Positions 1 through 9,051 of a DNA stretch of 64,000 nt are shown here, piece after piece. Position numbers and translations under genes: made by a program. Each line of letters opens with the position of its first letter. The first letter of the stretch is position 1. Source of the stretch: Flavobacterium supellecticarium (GTDB lineage: Bacteria > Bacteroidota > Bacteroidia > Flavobacteriales > Flavobacteriaceae); the NCBI RefSeq assembly GCF_004801375.1, contig NZ_SSNZ01000005.1:124001-188000 (forward strand). The letters are read 5' to 3'. The notes under the pieces were generated by a model that ran no database searches, was not told the DNA's origin, and was given only the letters and a program-made list of their open reading frames with translations.

Positions 1-89
1 ATTCATCGCCGAATCGCTTTTTTTATTTGTTAAAATTAAACCTGCTGTGATTTAGGTAATATTTAACCCCCTAATAGCGAACTTCTTTA

Positions 90-97
90 TACTTTTG
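90..97 (+). promoter_or_regulatory. -7 promoter box for SCO gene
   Basis: TACTTTTG matches the Bacteroidota -7 consensus TAnnTTTG and ends 14 nt before the ATG. No clear -33 TTG is visible at the expected spacing. Confidence 0.5.
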
Positions 98-111
98 CAA
101 AAAATTATATC

Positions 112-783
112 ATGCTTCGCTTTTTCAAAAAATACCGACTGTTTTTTATCGTTCTTTTTGTTCTTTCCGCTATTATCATTACGCTTTTTTATAACGCACT
201 GACGCCTAAAAAACACTTGCCTATCTATTCACCGTCTATGGTTAATCCGGAATTGGTGGATACCACGATACAACACGTAGCCAACAAACATACTATTGCT
301 GATTTTGCTTTTGTCAATCAAAACGGAAAAACGATTACTCAAAAGGATTACGAAGGGAAAATTTATGTGGCCGATTTCTTTTTTACCACTTGTCCGACTA
401 TTTGTCCGATTATGACCACTAATATGGTATGGCTTCAGGACAAAATCAAAAACAATCCTAAGGTAATGTTGTTGTCACATTCGGTAACACCTGATATCGA
501 TAGTGTACCGGTGTTAAAAAAATATGCACTGGAAAAAGGCGTGATTGACAGCAAATGGAATTTGGTTACCGGAGACAAAAAAGACATTTATTATATTGCC
601 CGTAAATCGTATCTGGCTGTTAAAACCGGAAAGCCGGAAGAACTTTATGATATGGTACATACCGAAAATTTTGTGTTAGTCGATAGCAAACGTCGTGTCC
701 GCGGTTTTTACGACGGAACCAAAATGGAGGATGTGCAACGACTACTGGACGACATCAACTGGTTGTCGGCTCAGGAAAAATAA
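112..783 (+). CDS. SCO1/SenC family protein
   Basis: Membrane-anchored thioredoxin-fold protein of the SCO1/SenC/PrrC family, which delivers copper to, or reduces the CuA site of, cytochrome oxidase. One N-terminal transmembrane segment lies at about residues 9-28 and the rest is periplasmic. The copper/redox motif CPTIC is at residues 94-98 and the conserved third ligand His is near 183 (VHTENF). The length of 223 aa is normal. The gene stands alone before feoA, with its own -7 box. The start is the ATG 14 nt after that box. The family is clear; copper delivery is inferred from the family. Confidence 0.9.
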   Translation: MLRFFKKYRLFFIVLFVLSAIIITLFYNALTPKKHLPIYSPSMVNPELVDTTIQHVANKHTIADFAFVNQNGKTITQKDYEGKIYVADFFFTTCPTICPIMTTNMVWLQDKIKNNPKVMLLSHSVTPDIDSVPVLKKYALEKGVIDSKWNLVTGDKKDIYYIARKSYLAVKTGKPEELYDMVHTENFVLVDSKRRVRGFYDGTKMEDVQRLLDDINWLSAQEK

Positions 784-852
784 TCCGCTAAAGACGGATT
801 CATAAAAAAATGTAAAAGTCCGTTTTAACATGGCGTATCCGTTTTAAATGCT

Positions 853-860
853 TACTTTTG
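853..860 (+). promoter_or_regulatory. -7 promoter box of feoAB
   Basis: TACTTTTG fits TAnnTTTG and lies 29 nt before the feoA start. Downstream, at 878-888, is AATCTAAATAA, also found just before both TonB receptor genes. Confidence 0.5.
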
Positions 861-877
861 TAGTTCTATTTTAATTC

Positions 878-888
878 AATCTAAATAA
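878..888 (+). promoter_or_regulatory. putative iron-regulon element before feoA
   Basis: AATCTAAATAA ends one base before the GTG start of feoA. The same AATCTAAA core occurs at 5984-5995, as AGTCTAAA at 9035-9045, and inverted before hemA at 21538-21545. A metal-regulator half-site is inferred, not shown. Confidence 0.3.
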
Positions 889-889
889 G

Positions 890-1123
890 GTGAAAATTAC
901 GTTAGCCCAGATAAAAAAAGGACAGAAAGCTTTGATTAACGACTTTAATGTTGACGTTATCCCTCTTAAACTACTGGAAATGGGATGTCTTCCGGGTAAT
1001 ACCGTAGAGTTGTTACAAGTGGCACCACTGGGTGATCCGTTATATATCAATGTTAACGACAGCCACGTAGCGATTCGCCTTGAAACCGCCAGACAAATTG
1101 AGGTTGAAATTATAAAGGAATAA
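890..1123 (+). CDS. feoA: FeoA ferrous iron transport accessory protein
   Basis: Small cytoplasmic SH3-like protein of 77 aa that works with FeoB in ferrous iron uptake. The sequence shows the FeoA core LLEMGCLPGNTVELLQVAP and ends in a basic/acidic tail. It starts with GTG at 890; there is no in-frame ATG nearby that would keep the first strand (KITLAQIKKGQ). It is four bases upstream of feoB, so the two are co-translated or at least co-transcribed. Confidence 0.92.
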   Translation: MKITLAQIKKGQKALINDFNVDVIPLKLLEMGCLPGNTVELLQVAPLGDPLYINVNDSHVAIRLETARQIEVEIIKE

Positions 1124-1127
1124 GTTC

Positions 1128-3230
1128 ATGAGTACAAGCACGTTAAAAGTAGCCTTAATAGGTAATCCGAACACCGGAAAAACATCCGTCTTTAATCAGC
1201 TAACCGGCTTAAACCAAAAAGTAGGAAACTATCCGGGTATCACGGTCGACAAAAAGCAAGGGGTTTCCAAGTTATCCCCTTCCGTTAAAGCGACTATTCT
1301 TGACCTACCGGGGACGTATAGTTTAAACGCCAGCTCACTCGACGAAAATGTCGTGATCGAGTTGTTGATGAATAAAAACGACAAGGATTTTCCCGATGTT
1401 GCCGTGGTGGTTACCGAAGTGGAAAACTTAAAACGAAACCTGCTGCTTTTTACTCAGATAAAAGATCTGGAAATTCCTACCATTTTGGTGATCAATATGT
1501 CCGACCGTATGGAACAGAAAGGAATTACGTTGGATATTCCGTATTTGGAAAAGGAATTAAAAACCAAAATTGCTTTGGTAAGTTCCCGTAAAAAAACGGG
1601 GATTGAAAATCTAAAAAACCTGATCATCAATTACAAAGAGCTTTCTACAGAACCATGTTTGAATGCTTCCGAAATCGATCCGGACTATTTTAACAACCTG
1701 CGTCATACTTTTCCAAATCAGCTGTTGTATAAATTATGGCTGGTGATTACGCAGGATGTAAACTTTGGAAACCTGCACCGCAACGAAGTTTCAATCCAAT
1801 CGTTTGTTAAATCGGAGGCAGAATTAAAACGATTACAACAAAAAGAAACTATAAAACGCTATCAGTTTATCAACGATGTGCTAAAAGTGGGCTATACCGT
1901 TAACCGCGAAGCGGCAACCGATATCCGCGCCCGACTGGATCGTGTTTTAACGCATAAATTTTTTGGTTATATCATCTTTTTTGGTATTCTCCTGTTAATC
2001 TTCCAGTCGATTTTTAGCTGGTCGAGTATTCCGATGGATTTTATTGATGAAAGTTTTGCATCACTAAGTGCCTATGCTGCCGAAAATTTACCTCCCGGAT
2101 TATTGACCGATTTGATTTCGGAAGGAATCATTCCCGGACTGGGCGGTATCATTATTTTTATTCCGCAAATCGCATTTCTGTTCCTGTTTATTTCCATTTT
2201 GGAAGAAAGCGGTTATATGAGTCGTGTGGTGTTCCTGATGGACAAAATCATGCGTCGCTTTGGTCTGAGTGGTAAAAGTGTGGTGCCTTTAATTTCCGGA
2301 ACGGCATGTGCGATCCCGGCCATTATGGCGGCGCGTAATATCGAAAGCTGGAAGGAAAGACTGATCACCATATTGGTCACGCCTTTTACAACTTGTTCGG
2401 CACGTTTACCGGTATATGCGATCTTAATTTCATTGATCATCCCTGAAAAACACCTATTGGGTATTTTCAATTTACAAGGATTAACGTTAATGACCTTATA
2501 CTTGTTGGGCTTTGGAATGGCTATTTTTTCGGCTTATATTCTGAACAAAATCCTGAAAGTAAAAGGGAAATCCTATTTTGTGATTGAAATGCCGGATTAT
2601 AAAGTCCCGTTATTTAAAAACGTAGCCTTAAATGTGATCGAAAAAACCAAAGCCTTTGTTTTTGGAGCTGGTAAAATTATCCTGGCACTGTCTGTTATTT
2701 TATGGTTTCTGGGTTCTCATGGGCCTGGTGGGAACTTTAAAAATGCCGAACAAATTATCGAACAGGAATTAGCACAAAATAAAATCAGCGGTGAAAAAGA
2801 AGACTTGGTTGCTTCATATAAATTAGAAAATTCCTATATCGGAATAATCGGAAAATCGATCGAACCGGTGATCCGCCCGTTGGGATATGACTGGAAAATC
2901 GGTATCGCTGTGGTGACTTCCTTTGCCGCCCGTGAAGTTTTTGTAGGAACTTTAGCTACGATTTACAGTGTAGGGAGTCATTCCGAAGAAGAAACTACGA
3001 TTAAAAACCGAATGAATGCCGAGATCAATCCGATTACCGGCGGAAAAGTATTTAATCTTGCCACCGGTGTTTCCCTATTGTTGTTCTATGCTTTTGCGAT
3101 GCAGTGTATCTCAACACTGGCTATCACTAAAAAAGAGACCAATTCCTGGAAATGGCCGATGATTCAATTGGTGTTTATGAGTGGATTTGCGTATGTCGTT
3201 TCACTGGTTGCGTATCAAATTTTGCAATAA
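1128..3230 (+). CDS. feoB: FeoB ferrous iron transporter
   Basis: Inner-membrane Fe(II) transporter with an N-terminal G domain. G1 GNPNTGKTS is at residues 12-20, G3 DLPG at 59-62 and G4 NMSD at 123-126. A helical spacer follows to about residue 270, then a polytopic domain with two Gate regions (SGTACAIPA and TSFAAREVF are the conserved Cys/Gly-rich membrane motifs). At 700 aa it is slightly short for FeoB but complete. It lies between feoA and the Cys-rich partner, which makes a three-gene feo operon. Confidence 0.95.
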   Translation: MSTSTLKVALIGNPNTGKTSVFNQLTGLNQKVGNYPGITVDKKQGVSKLSPSVKATILDLPGTYSLNASSLDENVVIELLMNKNDKDFPDVAVVVTEVENLKRNLLLFTQIKDLEIPTILVINMSDRMEQKGITLDIPYLEKELKTKIALVSSRKKTGIENLKNLIINYKELSTEPCLNASEIDPDYFNNLRHTFPNQLLYKLWLVITQDVNFGNLHRNEVSIQSFVKSEAELKRLQQKETIKRYQFINDVLKVGYTVNREAATDIRARLDRVLTHKFFGYIIFFGILLLIFQSIFSWSSIPMDFIDESFASLSAYAAENLPPGLLTDLISEGIIPGLGGIIIFIPQIAFLFLFISILEESGYMSRVVFLMDKIMRRFGLSGKSVVPLISGTACAIPAIMAARNIESWKERLITILVTPFTTCSARLPVYAILISLIIPEKHLLGIFNLQGLTLMTLYLLGFGMAIFSAYILNKILKVKGKSYFVIEMPDYKVPLFKNVALNVIEKTKAFVFGAGKIILALSVILWFLGSHGPGGNFKNAEQIIEQELAQNKISGEKEDLVASYKLENSYIGIIGKSIEPVIRPLGYDWKIGIAVVTSFAAREVFVGTLATIYSVGSHSEEETTIKNRMNAEINPITGGKVFNLATGVSLLLFYAFAMQCISTLAITKKETNSWKWPMIQLVFMSGFAYVVSLVAYQILQ

Positions 3231-3232
3231 TC

Positions 3233-3358
3233 ATGATCGATTTTCAACAAATAGCAGTATATGTAATTCTGGCCGCAGCCGTACTTTTCCTGATCCGAAA
3301 ATACTTCTGGAAAAAGAAAAAGAAAAATTGCGGTGGCCCGGATTGCGGGTGTAGTTAA
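3233..3358 (+). CDS. FeoB-associated Cys-rich membrane protein
   Basis: Short 41-aa protein with one transmembrane helix (about residues 7-22), a basic stretch (KKYF/WKKKKK type) and a Cys-rich end CGGPDCGCS. This is the architecture of the FeoB-associated Cys-rich family that often follows feoB in Bacteroidota and Firmicutes. The ATG at 3233 is two bases after the feoB stop, so I prefer it to the longer reading frame that begins inside feoB. Its stop overlaps the stop of the convergent Nramp gene. The role in Feo function is inferred from position and family. Confidence 0.8.
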   Translation: MIDFQQIAVYVILAAAVLFLIRKYFWKKKKKNCGGPDCGCS

Positions 3359-5241
3359 TGGTCTTTAACGACTAAAAGCGGAATGGTGATTTTGTGCCGT
3401 ACCGCGTCGACCGTAGTACCCAACAACAGGTCTTTAAACCAGTTGTGTCCGTGTGCGCCCAAGACCAATATATCGAAATCATTCTCATTGACCACTTTGG
3501 CAATACTTTTTTTCGGACTTCCGAAATCCAGTATACTACTAACCTGATAACCGCGCGCTTCCAATGCTTTCTGATATTCTTCCAGATAGTAATGATCACT
3601 GGTTGTTTCATAGTCATGGGTTTCATTCCCATGTACCATAGCTCCGACCGTTTCCACGACGTGAATAATCGTATAATGTGCCGTTTTTCCGCCCAGTTGT
3701 AAAGCACTCGCAATACTCTTCTGATCTGTTTTTGAAAAATCCAGCGCAATGGCTATTTTGGAATATACGATTGGTTCATTGGATTCGCTTACTACGATTT
3801 CATTGATATGCGGAACCAGATTCGGAATCGTTCTGTTTTTTTCCACAAATGGTTTGATGATAATATAGAGTAGCAAAAAGGCTGCGAAAATGGCAATTGG
3901 CACCACAAACAACCAGATATAAATAGGATTTTCGGAAGTAGTAACCCAGGTTTCAATTTCATCGAAAACCAGTTTAGCGTTTAATGTTACGATAATCAGC
4001 GCGATAAGCCACGATGCTATTTTAGTCCATTTTCCAATGGCAAATCCCTGCATTTTTGTTTTATCACTTACAAAATGAATCAACGGTATGATGGCAAATC
4101 CCAATTGTAAACTTAAAATCACCTGACTCAACAAGAGTAATTTTCCAGTGGCCGCTTCCCCAAAATAAATGATCGCTACCAACGCCGGGACTATCGCAAT
4201 TAAACGGGTAATGATCCGGCGCACCCACGGTTGAATCCGTAAATTCAGATAGCCTTCCATAACAATTTGTCCGGCTAGTGTTCCGGTTATCGTAGAACTT
4301 TGTCCGGCAGCAATCAATGCCACAGCAAATAAGATCGAAGCCCAATGCGTCCCCAGTAAGGGTTCTAATAATCGGTGTGCATCCTGAATTTCGGCCACTT
4401 CGTGCATGCCGTTTTTATAAAAAGCGGCTGCGGCTAAAATCAAAATTGCCGCATTGACAAAAAAAGCCATGTTTAACGCCAGAAACGAATCGAGAAAATT
4501 ATACCGGATTGCCTGTTTGATTCCTTTTTTGCTGCGATCGAATTTCCGTGTCTGAACCAATGACGAATGCAGATAAAGATTGTGTGGCATGACTGTGGCT
4601 CCGATGATTCCGATGGCAATATATAAAGCCGTACTATCGGGTATGGAAGGGATAAGCCCTCGCGCGATTTCAGTGACATCGGGTTTTGCCAGAAACATTT
4701 CGATTAGGAATGACAAACCGATAATAGCAATCAATGCGATAATAAAGGCTTCCATTTTCCGGATTCCTTTATTCAGTAAAAACAACAGTAAAAAAGTATC
4801 CAACATCGTAATACTAACACCCCAAAGCAACGGAATATCGAATAACAATTGCAATCCGATAGCCATTCCGAGCACTTCGGCAAGGTCGCAGGCTGCAATA
4901 GCAATCTCCGCCAAAAGATACAAAACCATATTCACCGGACGGGAGTACGTATCACGCGAAGCCTGAGCCAAATCCCGCTGGCGGACAATTCCCAACCGGG
5001 CGCTAAGACTTTGTAATAGCAACGCCATAATATTGGACATCAGTAGTACCCAAATCAGTTTATAACCAAACTGACTTCCCCCTGCAATATCGGTTGCCCA
5101 GTTTCCCGGATCCATATAACCGACACTCACCATATAGGCCGGGCCAAAAAAGGCCAGGATTTTTTTCCATATCGACGTATTTTGTACTATGGCAACCGAT
5201 TCGTGTACTTCTTCCAGTGAATTTGTTGTTTTTCGCGTCAT
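3355..5241 (-). CDS. mntH: Nramp Mn/Fe transporter fused to a UspA domain
   Basis: Proton-coupled divalent metal importer of the Nramp family. The first helix carries DPGN (residues 44-47) and a middle helix carries the metal-binding MPHN (about 217-220). About 11 membrane segments are followed, from about residue 490, by a universal-stress (UspA) nucleotide-binding domain ending in GAHGHNWFKDLLLGTTV, close to the ATP-binding G-x2-G-x9-G(S/T) pattern. At 628 aa it is about 200 residues longer than plain MntH. It sits two bases downstream of the DtxR-family regulator, so the two form one leftward operon. Mn versus Fe preference cannot be told from the sequence. Confidence 0.9.
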   Translation of the reverse strand: MTRKTTNSLEEVHESVAIVQNTSIWKKILAFFGPAYMVSVGYMDPGNWATDIAGGSQFGYKLIWVLLMSNIMALLLQSLSARLGIVRQRDLAQASRDTYSRPVNMVLYLLAEIAIAACDLAEVLGMAIGLQLLFDIPLLWGVSITMLDTFLLLFLLNKGIRKMEAFIIALIAIIGLSFLIEMFLAKPDVTEIARGLIPSIPDSTALYIAIGIIGATVMPHNLYLHSSLVQTRKFDRSKKGIKQAIRYNFLDSFLALNMAFFVNAAILILAAAAFYKNGMHEVAEIQDAHRLLEPLLGTHWASILFAVALIAAGQSSTITGTLAGQIVMEGYLNLRIQPWVRRIITRLIAIVPALVAIIYFGEAATGKLLLLSQVILSLQLGFAIIPLIHFVSDKTKMQGFAIGKWTKIASWLIALIIVTLNAKLVFDEIETWVTTSENPIYIWLFVVPIAIFAAFLLLYIIIKPFVEKNRTIPNLVPHINEIVVSESNEPIVYSKIAIALDFSKTDQKSIASALQLGGKTAHYTIIHVVETVGAMVHGNETHDYETTSDHYYLEEYQKALEARGYQVSSILDFGSPKKSIAKVVNENDFDILVLGAHGHNWFKDLLLGTTVDAVRHKITIPLLVVKDH

Positions 5242-5243
5242 AA

Positions 5244-5900
5244 TCAGGTGGCTAGTTTCACAAAGAGATTATTCGCAATCTTATTCGATATAATCATTTC
5301 TTTTCCGTCTACAATAATCGTTAACGACATATCAAAAGTTTCCTTACCGATGATCTCAATTTTCGATCCCAATGCGATTTGCTGTTTGTCCAGGTATTGT
5401 AAAAAACTCGAAGCTGAGTCTTTTACGCCCACACATATCCCTTTTTGTCCTGTTTCCAGATCGGATAACAATTGTTTGTCTATCTTTTTGATCTCTCCTT
5501 TTGCATTCGGAATCGGATCCCCATGCGGATCTTCTGTCGGAAAGCCTAAAAAAGCATCCAGTTTATTGATCAGTTTTTCCGATTTGATATGTTCCAGTTC
5601 TTCCGCTACATCGTGTACCTCATCCCAGGTGAAATCAAGCTTTTCAACCAGAAACACCTCCCATAAACGATGCTTACGTACAATCATCTTGGCCGCCAAC
5701 AAGCCTTTTTCCGTTAAGGTTACTCCCTGGTATTTTTGGTACAGGATTAGTTCTTTTTCAGCCAGTTTTTTAACCATATCGGTAACCGACGAAGCTTTAC
5801 TTTCGATCATGCCGGCAATGGCGTTGGTATTAACACCTCTTGGCGAAACAACCGACAAATGGTAGATGACTTTTAAATAGTTCTCTTCTGAATGCGTCAT
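5244..5900 (-). CDS. DtxR/MntR family metal-dependent regulator
   Basis: Transcriptional repressor of 218 aa in the DtxR/IdeR/MntR family. It has an N-terminal winged helix (about 1-70, with ESKASSVTDMVKKLAEK as the recognition part), a metal-binding dimerisation region (about 70-135, with HRLWEVF and EELEHI) and a C-terminal FeoA/SH3-like domain (about 145-218). It is co-transcribed with the Nramp importer and diverges from a TonB receptor whose promoter carries a DtxR-like inverted repeat. It is the natural candidate for control of the 1-11 kb metal genes. Whether it senses Mn or Fe is open. Confidence 0.9.
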   Translation of the reverse strand: MTHSEENYLKVIYHLSVVSPRGVNTNAIAGMIESKASSVTDMVKKLAEKELILYQKYQGVTLTEKGLLAAKMIVRKHRLWEVFLVEKLDFTWDEVHDVAEELEHIKSEKLINKLDAFLGFPTEDPHGDPIPNAKGEIKKIDKQLLSDLETGQKGICVGVKDSASSFLQYLDKQQIALGSKIEIIGKETFDMSLTIIVDGKEMIISNKIANNLFVKLAT

Positions 5901-5918
5901 GGTTAAATTTTATGTTTT

Positions 5919-5926
5919 CAAAAATA
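5919..5926 (-). promoter_or_regulatory. -7 promoter box of the dtxR-nramp operon
   Basis: On the minus strand this reads TATTTTTG, which fits TAnnTTTG, 18 nt before the ATG at 5900. Confidence 0.4.
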
Positions 5927-5952
5927 CAAATTTTTTTGATTCAAAAAATATT

Positions 5953-5968
5953 TTTAGTTTTGTCTAAA
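5953..5968 (+). promoter_or_regulatory. DtxR-like operator over a -7 box
   Basis: TTTAG-N6-CTAAA is a perfect 5-bp inverted repeat, like MntR/DtxR operators. The -7 box TAGTTTTG (5955-5962) lies inside it, so a bound repressor would block the TonB receptor promoter. It sits between the regulator gene and the receptor. Confidence 0.55.
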
Positions 5969-5999
5969 TTTTAATTTCGTTTTAATCTAAAATAATATT

Positions 6000-8258
6000 G
6001 TGAAAAATCTAATTCTATGCTGTCTTACCTGCCTTTTAAGTGGTTACTCCGTTTCGGCTCAAACTACAATAAAAGGGAAAGTCACTTCCGATGGCGTTCC
6101 GCTACACTATGCCAATGTGGTTATTGCCAAAACGCAACTCGGCGCTTCGACCGATGCCAACGGGCTTTTTACAATTGAAAACGTTTCGGATGGAACCTAC
6201 GAAATTCAGGTAAGCTTTACCGGTTTCCGTTCGCAACGAAAAAATATAACAATTCTTAACGCGACTCCTGCAACGGTTCATTTCGATCTGAAAGAAAACC
6301 AGTCGCTGGACGAAGTCGTAGTGACCGGTACACTGAAAGCGGTGAACAGACTCGAAAGCCCTGTTCCCGTTGAAGTGTACAAACCTACTTTCTTTAAAAA
6401 GAATCCCACTTCCAATATTTTTGAGGCTTTACAAAATGTAAACGGGGTACGTCCGCAACTCAACTGTAATGTTTGCAATACCGGCGACATTCATATTAAC
6501 GGCCTGGAAGGTCCGTATACTTTGGTTTTGATTGACGGAATGCCTATTGTAAGTGGCTTATCAACCGTCTATGGCTTGTCGGGTATTCCAAACTCGCTGT
6601 TGGAACGGGTAGAAGTTGTAAAAGGACCTGCGTCTTCTTTATATGGCAGTGAAGCCGTAGGCGGACTGATCAATATTATAACCAAAAGCCCGAAAAATGC
6701 ACCGGTGTTTTCGGCCGATGCCTTCGGAACCAGTTGGGGCGAACTGAATACCGATTTGGGTTTTAAATCCAATATCGGAAAATCGGTTTCCTTTTTAACC
6801 GGTGTCAATTATTTTAATTACAGCAATCCTACCGACAAAAACAATGATAATTTCACCGATGTGACACTGCAGCATCGGGTTTCAGTTTTTCAGAAATGGA
6901 ATTTTAACCGGAAAAGCAACAAGCTGTTTTCAATCGCCGGACGCTATTTTTACGAAGATCGTTGGGGCGGTGAGATGCAATGGGAAAAGAAATACCGCGG
7001 TGGCGACGAAGTTTACGGGGAAAGCATTTACACCAAACGCTGGGAGCTGATCGGTGCCTACGAACTACCCGTGAGTGAAAAAATGCTGCTTTCGTTTTCC
7101 TATACCGATCACGATCAGAATTCTGTTTATGGTAATTCGCCTTTTATGGCCGTTCAACGTATTGGTTTCGGACAACTTACATGGGATAAAAAGATTAAAA
7201 ATCACGATTTGTTGTTCGGGACCGCGATCCGTTATCAATTGTATAACGATAATACACCGGCTACGACTACTGCTGATGAAACCTGGATTCCGAGTGTTTT
7301 TGTACAGGATGAAATTTCTTTCGCCGAAAAACACAGTATTTTATTAGGTGCCCGATACGATTACAACAGCAACCACGGTTCTATTTTCACACCGCGTTTT
7401 GCCTATAAATGGAAAGTGGACGATACCAATATTATCCGACTCAATGCCGGAACCGGATTCCGAATTGTCAATTTGTTTACCGAAGAACATGCCGCACTTA
7501 CCGGTTCGCGCGATGTAATTGTGGTAGGCGATTTAAAACCCGAACGCTCGTATAACGTCAACCTGAATTATCTGAAAAAATTCTATTTCGGAGACGGCAA
7601 TTTTATCGGACTTGAAACGAGCGCATGGTATACCTATTTTACCAATTCGATTATTCCGGATTACGATACCAATCCGAATCAGATCATCTATAAAAACCTG
7701 GACGGACATGCCATTACCAAAGGGATCAGTGCCAATATCGATATGGTGTTTAACAACGGTTTAAAAGTCATTCTTGGCGCAACCTATATGGATGTGAATA
7801 AAACCGAAAACGGTGTCACCACACGACAGATGCTCACGGAACGTTTTTCCGGAACCTGGGCGATTTCGTATAAAATTCCGAAATTGTATCTGGATATCGA
7901 TTATACCGGAAATCTTTACGGACCGATGCGTTTACCGTTGTTAGGTCCGTTGGATCCCAGAAAAGAATATTCGCCGGTGTGGAGTATTCAAAACATACAA
8001 CTGACCTACACCAGGCTAAAAAATTTCGAAATTTACGGTGGTGTTAAAAATTTACTGAACTGGACACCAAATAAAGGAAATCCGTTTATTATTGCCCGAG
8101 CCAATGATCCGTTTGATCATAACGTACAGCACGACACCAACGGAAATGTAATTGCAACACCGGATAATCCGTATGCGCTAACCTTTGATCCGAGTTATGT
8201 TTACGGACCAAACCAAGGCATTCGCGGTTTCCTTGGATTGCGCTATACTTTAAAATAA
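6000..8258 (+). CDS. TonB-dependent receptor (plug and beta-barrel)
   Basis: Outer-membrane active transporter of 752 aa. It has a signal peptide ending near residue 20 (SVSA-QTT), a CarboxypepD_reg-like domain (about 22-105), a plug starting near DEVVVTGT (about 103) and a barrel ending in a terminal aromatic-rich strand (GFLGLRYTLK). The plug contains a close Cys pair (NCNVCNTGD) not typical of siderophore receptors, so a metal or small metal-complex substrate is possible. The start is GTG at 6000, just after AATCTAAAATAA, and the signal peptide follows directly. The next gene overlaps its stop by one base. The iron link is inferred from the operator-like promoter and neighbours. Confidence 0.88.
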   Translation: MKNLILCCLTCLLSGYSVSAQTTIKGKVTSDGVPLHYANVVIAKTQLGASTDANGLFTIENVSDGTYEIQVSFTGFRSQRKNITILNATPATVHFDLKENQSLDEVVVTGTLKAVNRLESPVPVEVYKPTFFKKNPTSNIFEALQNVNGVRPQLNCNVCNTGDIHINGLEGPYTLVLIDGMPIVSGLSTVYGLSGIPNSLLERVEVVKGPASSLYGSEAVGGLINIITKSPKNAPVFSADAFGTSWGELNTDLGFKSNIGKSVSFLTGVNYFNYSNPTDKNNDNFTDVTLQHRVSVFQKWNFNRKSNKLFSIAGRYFYEDRWGGEMQWEKKYRGGDEVYGESIYTKRWELIGAYELPVSEKMLLSFSYTDHDQNSVYGNSPFMAVQRIGFGQLTWDKKIKNHDLLFGTAIRYQLYNDNTPATTTADETWIPSVFVQDEISFAEKHSILLGARYDYNSNHGSIFTPRFAYKWKVDDTNIIRLNAGTGFRIVNLFTEEHAALTGSRDVIVVGDLKPERSYNVNLNYLKKFYFGDGNFIGLETSAWYTYFTNSIIPDYDTNPNQIIYKNLDGHAITKGISANIDMVFNNGLKVILGATYMDVNKTENGVTTRQMLTERFSGTWAISYKIPKLYLDIDYTGNLYGPMRLPLLGPLDPRKEYSPVWSIQNIQLTYTRLKNFEIYGGVKNLLNWTPNKGNPFIIARANDPFDHNVQHDTNGNVIATPDNPYALTFDPSYVYGPNQGIRGFLGLRYTLK

Positions 8259-8719
8259 TGAAGCCATTTATCCTGATACTGGTGTTTTTCTTTTGGGCTA
8301 TTCCTCCGGGACGAGCCCAACTGAAAACGTATACTTTTGAAGAAGCCGAAAAACTGGCTAAGGATAATCCGAAACCGTATTTTGTTTTTATCCATACTTC
8401 CTGGTGTAAGTATTGCCAGATGATGCAAAAAACGACGCTTCAAAATACGGAAATCATTACGCTTTTAAATGATCATTTCTATTTTATTGCTTTTGATGCT
8501 GAAAGTAAGACTACTATTGTATTTCACGATAAAGCCTTCCCTTTCCAGGCTTCCGGGTATCACGAACTGGCTTACGTACTCGGACAGATGGAACGGCAAC
8601 TTTCTTTCCCGGTTTCCTGTATTCTAAATCGTAACTATGAGATTGTTTTCCAAATCAATCGTTTTTTAACAACACCTGAATTAAAAGTGGTTCTGAATAA
8701 AGCTCTTCAAAATCACTAA
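8258..8719 (+). CDS. periplasmic thioredoxin-like protein
   Basis: Secreted thioredoxin-fold protein of 153 aa. It has a signal peptide of about 19 residues (ends GRA-Q) and the redox motif CKYC at about residues 49-52 in HTSWCKYCQMMQ, which resembles thioredoxin_7/DUF255-type proteins. Its ATG overlaps the TAA of the TonB receptor, so the two are translationally coupled. A role in reducing or maturing the receptor (which has a Cys pair in its plug) or its ligand is a reasonable inference. Confidence 0.75.
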   Translation: MKPFILILVFFFWAIPPGRAQLKTYTFEEAEKLAKDNPKPYFVFIHTSWCKYCQMMQKTTLQNTEIITLLNDHFYFIAFDAESKTTIVFHDKAFPFQASGYHELAYVLGQMERQLSFPVSCILNRNYEIVFQINRFLTTPELKVVLNKALQNH

Positions 8720-9051
8720 CTGACGCCAAAAACAAGCATTTTTTGCAAAAACAACAGCATAATTTTTATTTTATTTTCACACCCGATAAAACAAAACTTT
8801 TCTCAAACATACACCATAATCTTTCAATATATCCCAAAACCACCTTTCAAACCCCATTGTTGTTTGAAAAAATATGTTAAAAAAAAGGGCTTTATACAAT
8901 AATAATACGTTAACTACAAATTTAAAAATCAAATACAAACACTTGAAATAATGATAGTTAGAATCATTTGAAAATATACCACACTATCTTTTTTTATGTT
9001 TTAGGAAAGCCTTAGTTTTGCATTATATTTATTGAGTCTAAATAATGTAAT
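8720..9051 (+). other. intergenic region, AT-rich
   Basis: This 332-bp stretch holds no credible gene. The only structure I can support is at its right end: the operator/-7 region at 9000-9020 and the AGTCTAAATAA element at 9035-9045, which belong to the next gene. Confidence 0.6.
9000..9020 (+). promoter_or_regulatory. DtxR-like operator and -7 box of siderophore receptor
   Basis: TTTAGGAAAGCCTTAG (9000-9015) is an imperfect inverted repeat very like MntR/DtxR sites. It runs into the -7 box TAGTTTTG (9013-9020). AGTCTAAATAA follows at 9035-9045, just before the ATG. Confidence 0.55.
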
